From contig JAIRLK010000370.1 in assembly GCA_031259515.1 (NCBI GenBank), positions 1-6,028 on the forward strand: a stretch of DNA of 6,028 bases, written 5' to 3'. This DNA is from Treponema sp. GTDB taxonomy: Bacteria; Spirochaetota; Spirochaetia; Treponematales; Breznakiellaceae. Position numbers and translations under genes: made by a program. Position 1 is the stretch's first letter. Each line of letters starts with the position of its first letter. Below are positions 1-6,028 of this stretch, one piece after another. Under the pieces are notes generated by a model. It had not been told where the DNA came from. It ran no database searches and was given only the letters and a program-made list of their open reading frames with translations.

Positions 1-2865
1 CCCTTGGAGGGCCCGGAGCCCCGCCTCCCGGACCCCGGCCCCGGTATGGGCTCCGATGAGCCGGTAGAGGTCCAGCAGGCCCTGGCAGCGGCTGCTTTCG
101 GCCAGTTCTTCCTGGAGGAAAAAAAGGGTCAAGGGCTGCCCCGAGGAGCTTTCGAAAAAGGAGCCGCCCTGGAGGAACCAGGCGATAAAGAAGTTTTCCC
201 GGATGCCCTGGGCGGCGGCGAGGGCCTCCTGGGGATCCCCGGCGGAATCCAGGATCCCCTGCAAGTCCCGCAAGGCGGCATAACATTCCGCCGCCTCCTC
301 CGGGGAGAGGAGGCAGAACCGGGCCGGCAGCCTTGCCTGGCCGCTGTCTCCGGTATTTCCGGCAGCGTGGAAAAGCCCCTCCATCTCCAGGGCGAGGCGG
401 GCCTTGAGGAGGGCCAGTTGGGCCTGTTCATGGTCCCGGGTGAGGTAAAATTCGACCCCCTGTTGGGCAAAGGCGCCGGTCTCCTCCGCTTTCCGGCCCG
501 GTATCGAAAAATACCACCCTTCGGTGGAAGGGGCGGTCAGGAGGGCCATAGCCTGGATTCGGTTCTCCAGGGCGGTTTCCGCCTGGGTTTTGGCGGTCTG
601 AAGCAGGTTTCGGATAAGCCGGTCATAGATATTCCGAATCTCCCCCTGTTCCGCTGGAGGGGCCTGGGCGCTCTTTTCCGCCTGTTCCGTATGCAGGCTT
701 TTGAGCAATTCATACAGGGGATCCTCTTCACCGATACCGAATTCTTCAATAGAGAGGGGGAGGGGGTCTCTTTCCCCAAAGGTCTTTATATTTGAAGCGG
801 CCTCGGCCAGGGCTGACAGGGACGGTCCGATTCCCTCGCCGCCCAAGACGAGCCCTTTGAGTATATTCCCCGCCCTTTCGATTTCCTGGGCAAAACCCAG
901 GGCCTGGGCCTCTTCGAGGTAGCGGATATAGACCGCGTCATTGCCCCCGACTCGGAGGAGCCGGTATTCTTCCAGGAGTTCCCGGTATTTTGCCGCCAGA
1001 TCATCCAAAATAAAGTCATTCCGGCCCACCGCATAGGCGGACATGAGGATCGAATAGGACCGGTTCATCTCCTCCAGCTTATTTTCCGATTCCCGGAGTA
1101 ATGCCGCCGCTTCGTAGAGGGCCTTTTGGGCTTCGGCTACCCCGGCTCCGGCGGCATTGAGCCGGTCTATTTCCGCTTCATACCGGATCAGGGCGGCGTC
1201 ATAGCGCGCCTTGGCCTCCTCCCAGGCCGTGAGCCCTTCGCCGTCGGTCATACGGCCGGCGGTCAATTCCTCCGCATAGGAAAGGACCTCCCGGGCGATG
1301 CTTACCCGTTTTTCCCAGTAACCGGCCACCGCCTTTGCCCGGATGAGTTCTATCTGATACTCATCCAGGTTAAAGTCCTCGCTTACCGCTCCTGGGGCCA
1401 TAATATCAGCCAGAGCGCCGGTACCCATGACCAGGTTAAAATCCTTTATCAGGGCATCCCTGGCCTCATGGGCCTTAGCCATATAGGTATCGTAGATTGC
1501 GGTCCAATTCTGCAATTCCATGGCTATGGCGGCGGTATTCTGTCGGGTGGCGAGGGAACGCCAGAAGTCGATGTTTTCCCGGGCGCCGGCGGCTACGGAA
1601 GCGCAGGTGATATAGGAGTCCACCCAGGCCTTGGCCCGGCCTGCGCCGGCTTCCATCCTGATAAGGAGGTCCTCCTCGAATTCCGCCCGGGCTTTGGAAA
1701 TGGCGGATTCGAGGTTTTCCGACGCCTGCCGGAAAAGGGCCGCGCCTGATTCAAAGAGGGCCTTGGCGTTGGCTTCCCATTGCTGCCGCTCCTGTTCAAG
1801 GCGGTTGAAGGCGCTGCTCCAGGTTTCTTCCCCCTGGAGGTAATGCTGTCCCGCCTCCTGCTCCCACTCGATGCGCCGGATAAAGAAGCGTTCCTCCGCT
1901 TCTTCCCAGGCCTTGAGCCCCCGTTCAAACTGTTCCCGGTAGGCGTCGAGCCATTCGCTTCCCGCCAGGGCCAGATCGCCGGCCCCGGCCTCCGCCGCCT
2001 CTATCCGGGCCTGAAGCTCCGCGATTCCCCGGGAGCAGAAGCTGTCCGCCTCTCCGATCAGCTGGCCGGCGATCATTGCGGCGGCTTCGGATTCGCTTTT
2101 TTTCCGTAAACTCCAGATATCCCCGGTCCGCCGGGCGGTCAAGAGGCGTTCTTCCCGGGCGATAAGGGCCTCAAATTCCCTCCTCTTGGCGGAGACCGCA
2201 TTCTGGGCGGAGTCTTTCAAGCGGGCGGTAAAGGCTTCCCGCCTTTCCTCGGGGATATATGCGAGAAGTTCCGGGAACAGCGCGGCCAGGCCTGCCTCAT
2301 AGCGGCTGGTTTCGGCATCTACGATTTCCCCGGCATAGGTGAGCCACTGTTTCTGTTCCGATTCCAGGTCCCGGCCCTCCTCACCGGGGCGGATCAACAG
2401 GGGATCGCCGCTTTCCCCGTCATAGAGGATGTTCCCGTTTTCATCCAGATGGTAGATCAAGGGCAGATTGGCGCTGCGGATCTGCCTGGCCGCATTTTCC
2501 CCGGAGGCCCCCGCTTCGGAGCCGAAAAAGCGCCTTAAAAGCCATTGGGCAAACCGCGCTTCCAGTTCCGCCTCGCTCCAGGCATCGATTTCTTCCCCGG
2601 CTTCCGCAGGGGGGGCGCTGCCGCCGTAGAGTTCCACGGCAAGGGATTCCCAGGCGTTTTTTGCCATACGGATGCCCTGCCGGGCTTGGGCGATCCACTG
2701 TTCCGGGGCGGTCTCCCGATCCGCCCGCCGGAAGTGATACTCATAGACCCCGGAATTGAATCCCAGGGCGTCGGGTTTTGTCTGTCCCGAAAGGCTGCCG
2801 CAGACCGCGGCGAGGATCATCCCCAGGATGATCCGTTTTGAAGAGAGAAAAAAATTGATTGTCAT
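1..2865 (-). CDS. Giant exported alpha-helical/coiled-coil protein, C-terminus beyond left edge
   Basis: The reading frame is open from an ATG at 2865 through 955 codons to base 1, with no stop; I checked every codon. The start is supported by a TGAGG ribosome-binding sequence 7 nt upstream. Residues 1-27 look like a signal peptide: KR at 10-11, a hydrophobic core at about 12-22, and a plausible cleavage near GSLS/GQ. Cys22 is preceded by A-A-V, a poor lipobox, so I favour signal peptidase I over lipidation. Residues of about 134-158 form a small Gly/Asp-rich, possibly beta-like patch (HLDENGNILYDGESGD). The rest is mostly Ala/Glu/Arg/Leu-rich helix with spaced Trp and Tyr, clearest as coiled coil at about 540-640 (AKARYDAALIRYEAEIDRL). 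No enzymatic motif is seen. I do not recognise the family. It is probably a periplasmic or envelope-associated structural protein, by inference from export and helix content. Codon bias is strong: 0 CTA, 3 TTA and 4 TCA codons in 955. Confidence 0.9.
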   Translation of the reverse strand, partial: MTINFFLSSKRIILGMILAAVCGSLSGQTKPDALGFNSGVYEYHFRRADRETAPEQWIAQARQGIRMAKNAWESLAVELYGGSAPPAEAGEEIDAWSEAELEARFAQWLLRRFFGSEAGASGENAARQIRSANLPLIYHLDENGNILYDGESGDPLLIRPGEEGRDLESEQKQWLTYAGEIVDAETSRYEAGLAALFPELLAYIPEERREAFTARLKDSAQNAVSAKRREFEALIAREERLLTARRTGDIWSLRKKSESEAAAMIAGQLIGEADSFCSRGIAELQARIEAAEAGAGDLALAGSEWLDAYREQFERGLKAWEEAEERFFIRRIEWEQEAGQHYLQGEETWSSAFNRLEQERQQWEANAKALFESGAALFRQASENLESAISKARAEFEEDLLIRMEAGAGRAKAWVDSYITCASVAAGARENIDFWRSLATRQNTAAIAMELQNWTAIYDTYMAKAHEARDALIKDFNLVMGTGALADIMAPGAVSEDFNLDEYQIELIRAKAVAGYWEKRVSIAREVLSYAEELTAGRMTDGEGLTAWEEAKARYDAALIRYEAEIDRLNAAGAGVAEAQKALYEAAALLRESENKLEEMNRSYSILMSAYAVGRNDFILDDLAAKYRELLEEYRLLRVGGNDAVYIRYLEEAQALGFAQEIERAGNILKGLVLGGEGIGPSLSALAEAASNIKTFGERDPLPLSIEEFGIGEEDPLYELLKSLHTEQAEKSAQAPPAEQGEIRNIYDRLIRNLLQTAKTQAETALENRIQAMALLTAPSTEGWYFSIPGRKAEETGAFAQQGVEFYLTRDHEQAQLALLKARLALEMEGLFHAAGNTGDSGQARLPARFCLLSPEEAAECYAALRDLQGILDSAGDPQEALAAAQGIRENFFIAWFLQGGSFFESSSGQPLTLFFLQEELAESSRCQGLLDLYRLIGAHTGAGVREAGLRALQG

Positions 2866-2872
2866 GTTTGGG

Positions 2873-2877
2873 CCTCA
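2873..2877 (-). promoter_or_regulatory. Ribosome binding site of the giant helical protein gene
   Basis: TGAGG on the minus strand, 7 nt before the ATG at 2865. It fixes that start over another ATG at 2878, which opens a different frame and lacks a Shine-Dalgarno sequence. Confidence 0.7.
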
Positions 2878-2893
2878 TGTTGAGAGCCTCTAT

Positions 2894-2907
2894 TCCGCTC
2901 AAGCGGA
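2894..2907. repeat. 14-bp inverted repeat in the 5' untranslated region
   Basis: The arms TCCGCT and AGCGGA are perfect and separated by CA. It lies 29 bp upstream of the start codon of the giant helical protein gene. The 2-nt centre makes it more suitable as a dimeric protein site than as a full-length RNA hairpin, although a 4-5 bp RNA stem could form. Function is unknown. Confidence 0.45.
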
Positions 2908-2934
2908 GTTCCTTTCCCTGGCCGTTATATTCCC

Positions 2935-2970
2935 CTTATATATATGGGTTTCTCCTGGAGAATGCTTCAA
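2935..2970 (-). promoter_or_regulatory. Possible promoter/operator region of the giant helical protein gene
   Basis: On the minus strand a TTGAAG (2970-2965) is followed by an A/T-only run that includes TATATA (2944-2939) and TATAAG (2940-2935). The best spacing is about 20 bp, longer than ideal, so this is a weak promoter call. Between them sits the perfect palindrome TTCTCC-T-GGAGAA (2950-2962), placed where a repressor or activator could act. The DNA just upstream (2971-3020) is rich in A tracts (minus-strand T tracts), in contrast to the GC-rich genes. Confidence 0.35.
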
Positions 2971-3029
2971 TGAAAATGAAAAAAAATTCAAAAAATCTAT
3001 AAAAAAATGAAATTTGTAATGAATTTGGC

Positions 3030-3067
3030 TCCCGACACGATTAAACCTGCGGATTTGGAAGTCGGGA
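3030..3067. terminator. Imperfect inverted repeat, possible transcript end of the MoCF gene
   Basis: TCCCGAC (3030-3036) and GTCGGGA (3061-3067) are perfect 7-bp arms around a 24-nt loop, which can form a further short stem with one mismatch. It lies 64-101 nt past the stop codon at 3131. In the minus direction, T-rich sequence begins only about 20 nt beyond the stem, so it is not a textbook intrinsic terminator. The GC-rich stretch 3068-3130 shows no gene. Confidence 0.25.
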
Positions 3068-3130
3068 CGGATTACCGGCCTTTATCCGGGGGGTGAGACG
3101 GGCGGAGGAGGGAACCGGGACCCGGCGGGA

Positions 3131-4153
3131 TTAGCCCTTGCCGAAGGGGCAGACCGGATAGCGGCATTCCTTGCAGGCGAGGCAGAGCCCTCCGTTTCCC
3201 AGAACCGTAAAGTCCTGTTTGGTTAAGCGGATTCCCGCGGCAATCCGGGGCAGCATGAGGTCGAAGATCGTGGCCTGGACATACATGACGCAGCCGGGAA
3301 GGCCCAGGACGGGGAGGCCGTCATCGTAGTACCCCAGCAGAAACATGGCGCCGGGAAAGATCGGGGCGCCGTAGGTAACGATCTTCGCGCCGCTCTGTTT
3401 GACGGCCCCCGGGGTATTGTCGTCGGGGTCCACGCTCATGCCGCCGGTGCAGAGGATCAGGTCCGGTTTTTCCCGGCGGGCTTCGTTGATGGCGCCGGTT
3501 ACGGCCTCCGTGCCGTCCCCCACGATGATATGCCGGATCACCTCAATCCCGTAGGCGGCGAGTTTTTTGATGATCACCGGGGTAAAGGTATCTTCGATCA
3601 GGCCCCCGGCCAGCTCGCTTCCGGTGGTTACCACCGCGGCGGTCTTGAGGGTGTAGGGGAAGAGAGCGAAAATCGGCGCGGAGCCGGCGGCGGCCTCAGC
3701 CCTGATCAGGGTCTCCTCGGGCACCACCAGGGGGATCACCTTCATGGCCGCCAGTTTATCCCCGGCTTTTACCGGAGAGCGGGAATGACGGGCCGCAATG
3801 ACAATATCGGGAAGCTCGTTTATCCGGTTAAGCCGGTCCACATCAAGGCAAAAAACCCCTTCCCGCTCCGCAAAGACTTCGATTTTTCCCTCCACCGCCT
3901 CACTGCGGCGGATATGGGCATTTTGGCACAGGGCGGCCAAACGGAGGGCGGCCTCGTCCTCATGGAGCATCCCGGCCTGCTTTTCCCACACAAAGATATG
4001 CTCCTTGCCCATGGAAAGGAGCATGGGGATATCCTCTTGCCGCAGGATATGGCCCTTGCGGAACTGAGGACCCTTCATTTTACCCGATACGATACGGGTC
4101 AGATCATGGCAAAGCACCTGTCCGACCGCGTCCTCTACCCGCAGCTTCTTCAT
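3131..4153 (-). CDS. Molybdopterin-binding (MoCF/MoeA-like) domain protein with C-terminal cysteine cluster
   Basis: A 340-residue protein belonging to the MoeA/MogA/CinA-type molybdopterin-binding superfamily (PF00994). The N-terminal part opens with VEDAVGQVLCHDLTRI and continues with FRKGHILRQEDIP, the style of stand-alone MoeA-like proteins of anaerobes. The MoCF fold covers about 172-300: VVTTGSEL at 174-181, the signature GGMSVDPDDNTP at 237-248, and GLPGC at 284-288. The tail carries four cysteines as C-x2-C-x2-C-x4-C (324, 327, 330, 335), suggesting metal binding. The probable role is binding a pterin or nucleotide in molybdenum-cofactor handling; no other cofactor gene is in view, so the exact step is unknown. 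I chose ATG 4153 because AGGGAAG lies 5 nt upstream and family-like sequence begins there. An in-frame ATG at 4186 would add 11 residues (351 aa) but has no ribosome-binding site. A strong promoter lies about 215 nt upstream. Confidence 0.9.
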   Translation of the reverse strand: MKKLRVEDAVGQVLCHDLTRIVSGKMKGPQFRKGHILRQEDIPMLLSMGKEHIFVWEKQAGMLHEDEAALRLAALCQNAHIRRSEAVEGKIEVFAEREGVFCLDVDRLNRINELPDIVIAARHSRSPVKAGDKLAAMKVIPLVVPEETLIRAEAAAGSAPIFALFPYTLKTAAVVTTGSELAGGLIEDTFTPVIIKKLAAYGIEVIRHIIVGDGTEAVTGAINEARREKPDLILCTGGMSVDPDDNTPGAVKQSGAKIVTYGAPIFPGAMFLLGYYDDGLPVLGLPGCVMYVQATIFDLMLPRIAAGIRLTKQDFTVLGNGGLCLACKECRYPVCPFGKG

Positions 4154-4158
4154 AAAGA

Positions 4159-4165
4159 CTTCCCT
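4159..4165 (-). promoter_or_regulatory. Ribosome binding site deciding the MoCF gene start
   Basis: AGGGAAG on the minus strand, 5 nt before ATG 4153. It favours the 340-residue protein over the version starting at 4186. Confidence 0.55.
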
Positions 4166-4246
4166 GGTACCATAAGATCCCCTCATTTAAGCGATCAAGA
4201 TCCGACCGCTCCCAATCTCCCCCTCAGAACCGGACAAATTCAAAAT

Positions 4247-4278
4247 GGCTGTCTGAAAACACGGCTTTTCAGACAGCC
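4247..4278 (-). terminator. Perfect 13-bp hairpin, terminator or attenuator
   Basis: GGCTGTCTGAAAA (4247-4259) and TTTTCAGACAGCC (4266-4278) are perfectly complementary around a 6-nt loop. On the minus strand the stem is followed by ATTTTGAATTTG, a broken T-rich tail consistent with moderate intrinsic termination. On the plus strand the following sequence is not T-rich, so minus-strand activity is favoured. It lies about 90 nt downstream of the consensus promoter and 93 nt upstream of the MoCF start codon, so it would cut the transcript before that gene unless read through. Confidence 0.65.
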
Positions 4279-4368
4279 CCAAGGGAGGTACTCCTATTTT
4301 TAAATCCGCTTTATAGAGATGGGAATGCCGAAAAACGAGAATTCCGATCATCTATATGAAACATACCA
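4247..4368 (-). ncRNA. Putative small structured RNA or regulatory leader of the MoCF gene
   Basis: Transcription from the promoter at 4403-4375 should begin near 4368. The RNA can fold first into an imperfect stem-loop: 4356-4351 pairs with 4312-4317, 4350-4349 with 4320-4321, 4345-4341 with 4322-4326, and 4338-4336 with 4328-4330, capped by five U. A linker with an AGGAG (4295-4291) follows, then the perfect 13-bp hairpin at 4278-4247. The product would be about 120-135 nt if termination occurs there, or a leader of about 215 nt if it is read through into the MoCF gene. I could not match it to a known riboswitch or RNA class. The call rests on promoter plus structure only. Confidence 0.4.
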
Positions 4369-4374
4369 CGCTGA

Positions 4375-4403
4375 ATTATATACCCATACAAATTGTTTGT
4401 CAA
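4375..4403 (-). promoter_or_regulatory. Perfect-consensus sigma-70 promoter
   Basis: On the minus strand, TTGACA (4403-4398) and TATAAT (4380-4375) are separated by exactly 17 bp, matching both hexamers fully. The region just upstream (4426-4404) is A/T-rich like an UP element. The predicted start is near 4368. It points towards the MoCF gene and lies downstream of the antiporter stop codon, so it begins a new transcription unit. Confidence 0.85.
4388..4400. repeat. Short inverted repeat overlapping the -35 element
   Basis: ACAAA and TTTGT flank a 3-bp centre, overlapping part of the -35 hexamer and the promoter spacer. The position would suit a repressor site, but 5-bp A/T-rich arms could occur by chance. 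Confidence 0.25.
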
Positions 4404-4414
4404 TACAATACGAG

Positions 4415-4471
4415 AAAAATTATTAACCCCCCCGGCCTTTCTCCATATAAGGGATTAAGGACCCGGAGAGG
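4415..4471 (-). terminator. Weak hairpin and T-run after the antiporter gene
   Basis: About 29 nt past the antiporter stop codon, minus-strand CC-TCTCC (4471-4465) can pair with GGAGA (4444-4440) and GG (4437-4436), and an inner GGG (4464-4462) with CCC (4453-4451). A run of seven G and an A/T tract with five T (4419-4415) follow. The roughly 16-nt gap between stem and T-run makes it an atypical terminator. The motif CCCGGCCTT(T)CTC occurs twice on the plus strand here (4431-4443 and 4483-4494), one extra T apart. Confidence 0.3.
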
Positions 4472-4499
4472 TTTTTATATGTCCCGGCCTTCTCGTTGT

Positions 4500-6028
4500 T
4501 TACTTTCCCGGCAGCAGTTTTGGAAGCGCCAGTAAAGCCCCGCATAACAAGACGAGGCAGAGGGGCAGGGTAATACCTACACTGATACCGAAGCCCAGGG
4601 GTGCGGTCAGTCCCGCGACAATATAGCCGATAAAGCATACCGATGCGGTGGTGAGGGCGTAGGGTATTTGGGTCGCCACATGGTTGATATGGTTACAGCC
4701 CGCTCCGGTGGAAGAAAGAATGGTGGTATCCGAAATGGGCGAGCAATGATCGCCGAATACCGAACCCGCGAGTACCGCCGACAGGGATGTAATAGAAAGA
4801 TAGGGAGCGACGATGTCGCAGACCGCAATCGTAATGGGGATGAGTATGCCGAAGGTCCCCCAGGCGGTACCGGTGGCAAAAGAAAGCCCCGCGGCGATGA
4901 GAAACATGATTGCGGGAATCAGGATGACCGGCATCCTTGACTGCTGCACGAGATCCGCCACGTAGGGGCCGGTGGACAGCAGGTCCCGGCACACCCCGCT
5001 GATAGTCCAGGCCAGCGCCAGAATGATGATCGCCCCGACCATGGATTTTACCCCCTGGGTAATCCCCGAGAAAAACTCGGTAAAACTCATCAATTTGCGG
5101 GGGACATAGAGAAAAAAGGACAGGAAAAGCGCGGCAAATCCCCCAAGGGCAAGGGCCGAACCGGCATCGGTATCGCCAAAGGCATCAAAAAGGCTCTTGC
5201 CCTCCCAAAAACCGCCGTAGAAGAGCATCGCCAGCACGGAAAAAAACACCAGAAAGAGTACCGGCACGATGAGATCGAGGACCCTCCCCTTATCAGACAC
5301 CGTTTTATATGCGGAATCATCTTCCGCCCCCCCTGCCGCCGTCGTTCCCCGGGAGGCAGCGTTCCGCTCCGCCGACGCCATGGGGCCAAAATCACCGTTT
5401 TTCCTCAGATTGAGCCAGAGGACCATGGCCAGCGTGAGCATCGCGTAGAGATTCATAGGAATAGAACCGATGAAAGCCTGCATCCCCGTGATTCCGGTCT
5501 GGGTGGGATAATAAGAAATAACCGATGCCGCCCAGGACGAAATAGGAGCGATAATACACACCGGCGCCGCGGTGGCGTCAATGATGTAGGCGAGTTTCTC
5601 CCGGGACATCGCGTATTTATCGGTAACGGGCTTCATCACCGTCCCCACCGTAAGGCAGTTAAAATAATCATCGATAAAAATCAATATGCCCAAAAGACCC
5701 GTGGCAACCCCCACGCTTCGCTTGCTTTTGAGCCTCAGCGCCGCCCAGTTTCCATAGGCCCTGGACCCCCCCGCCTGGGTAATCAGCGCAACCAGCGCGC
5801 CCAGCATGGCCAGAAAAATCACCATGGAGGCGTTTGACCCTACCTTTGATATCATCAGGTCAATCGTAACGTGAAAGGTCCCGAACACCCCTAAGCCGGC
5901 CATAAGGCAGTAAATAAAGGTTCCCGAAAGAATGCCCATCAAAAGCGAGAAAATCACTTCTTTGGTAATCAAAGCCAATGAGATGGCAATAAGCGGCGGA
6001 AGAATCGATAACCAACCCGCTGAAACTG
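4500..6028 (-). CDS. NhaC-family Na+/H+ antiporter, N-terminus beyond right edge
   Basis: An inner-membrane transporter of the NhaC family (PF03553), expected to exchange cytoplasmic Na+ for H+ or a related cation/organic-acid couple. The frame is open from the window edge; 508 complete residues are seen, ending with TAA at 4502-4500. A TTG at 5978 is not the start: in-frame codons upstream encode GWLSILPPLIAIS, typical of the family N-terminus, so only the first residues are missing. Counting from the first full codon (6026), family signatures are IDDYFNCLTVGT (118-129), DATAAPV (150-156), GTAWGT (386-391) and GDHCSPISDTT (425-435), with Asp and His/Ser residues of the probable ion path. There are many hydrophobic spans with one hydrophilic loop at about 207-248. 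Family members of this type include MleN-like malate/lactate exchangers, so the substrate is not settled. The C-terminus (LPKLLPGK) is intact. Confidence 0.93.
   Translation of the reverse strand, partial: VSAGWLSILPPLIAISLALITKEVIFSLLMGILSGTFIYCLMAGLGVFGTFHVTIDLMISKVGSNASMVIFLAMLGALVALITQAGGSRAYGNWAALRLKSKRSVGVATGLLGILIFIDDYFNCLTVGTVMKPVTDKYAMSREKLAYIIDATAAPVCIIAPISSWAASVISYYPTQTGITGMQAFIGSIPMNLYAMLTLAMVLWLNLRKNGDFGPMASAERNAASRGTTAAGGAEDDSAYKTVSDKGRVLDLIVPVLFLVFFSVLAMLFYGGFWEGKSLFDAFGDTDAGSALALGGFAALFLSFFLYVPRKLMSFTEFFSGITQGVKSMVGAIIILALAWTISGVCRDLLSTGPYVADLVQQSRMPVILIPAIMFLIAAGLSFATGTAWGTFGILIPITIAVCDIVAPYLSITSLSAVLAGSVFGDHCSPISDTTILSSTGAGCNHINHVATQIPYALTTASVCFIGYIVAGLTAPLGFGISVGITLPLCLVLLCGALLALPKLLPGK

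Noticed and set aside
4..2841. Long plus-strand open frames (about 4-795, 1126-1749, 1780-2109, 2545-2841)
   Set aside because: They are codon-aligned with the minus-strand 955-codon gene and are open only because that gene almost never uses TTA, TCA or CTA. Their translations are Gly/Pro/Arg/Phe-rich low-quality sequence without family features.
4247..4278. Hairpin arms resemble a neisserial-type DNA uptake sequence (CTGTCTGAA core)
   Set aside because: The match to known uptake dialects is imperfect, the genes do not look neisserial, and one copy in the window is not evidence of enrichment. A terminator-type hairpin is the plainer reading.
4187..4282. Possible 31-residue leader peptide on the minus strand, starting at TTG 4282 after AGGAG
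   Set aside because: The spacing is acceptable, but the start is a rare TTG, the 13-bp hairpin makes up much of the frame, and there is no run of regulatory codons. Chance is the simpler explanation.
3530..4303. Plus-strand frame of 257 codons opposite the MoCF gene
   Set aside because: It overlaps a well-supported minus-strand gene, has no recognisable motif, and runs across the hairpin and leader region.
4311..4364. Possible 17-residue ORF at ATG 4364 just after the consensus promoter
   Set aside because: It would have only a few nt of leader, no ribosome-binding site, and its sequence is explained by the stem-loop arms.
4427..4433. Run of seven C (G on the transcribed strand) as a phase-variation tract
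   Set aside because: It is short, lies between genes upstream of a promoter rather than in a coding frame or promoter spacer, and shows no sign of a switching role.
1..6028. CRISPR arrays, insertion sequences, tRNA or rRNA genes
   Set aside because: No regularly spaced repeats, transposase-like frames, terminal repeat pairs or recognisable tRNA/rRNA sequence were seen.

Overview
The window carries three genes, all on the minus strand: an open-ended giant exported helical protein (left), a complete molybdopterin-binding-domain protein (middle), and a NhaC-type Na+/H+ antiporter whose first residues lie beyond the right edge. Coding DNA is GC-rich, while the two intergenic gaps contain distinctly AT-rich patches. 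A very long, Ala/Glu-rich, signal-peptide-bearing coiled-coil protein next to a Cys-tailed MoCF-domain protein suggests a host-associated anaerobe, most likely a spirochaete of the Treponema type. That assignment is inference from protein style, not proof; an anaerobic Firmicute is the main alternative.

In minus-strand (transcription) order: 6028-4500 is the antiporter, followed by a short 3' region with a weak hairpin. Next comes a perfect-consensus sigma-70 promoter (TTGACA, 17 bp, TATAAT) at 4403-4375 with an A/T-rich upstream tract. About 215 nt of untranslated sequence follow, containing an imperfect 45-nt stem-loop and then a perfect 13-bp hairpin. The MoCF-domain protein (4153-3131) comes next. 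A 265-bp gap then holds an imperfect inverted repeat, A/T tracts, a 13-bp palindrome and a 14-bp inverted repeat. It leads into the giant helical protein, which starts at 2865 and stays open for 955 codons to the left edge.

Nothing visible ties the three proteins into one pathway. The promoter and hairpins between the antiporter and the MoCF gene argue for separate transcription units. The most interesting element is that strong promoter with its structured leader, which could be a small RNA of about 120 nt or an attenuated leader controlling the MoCF gene.
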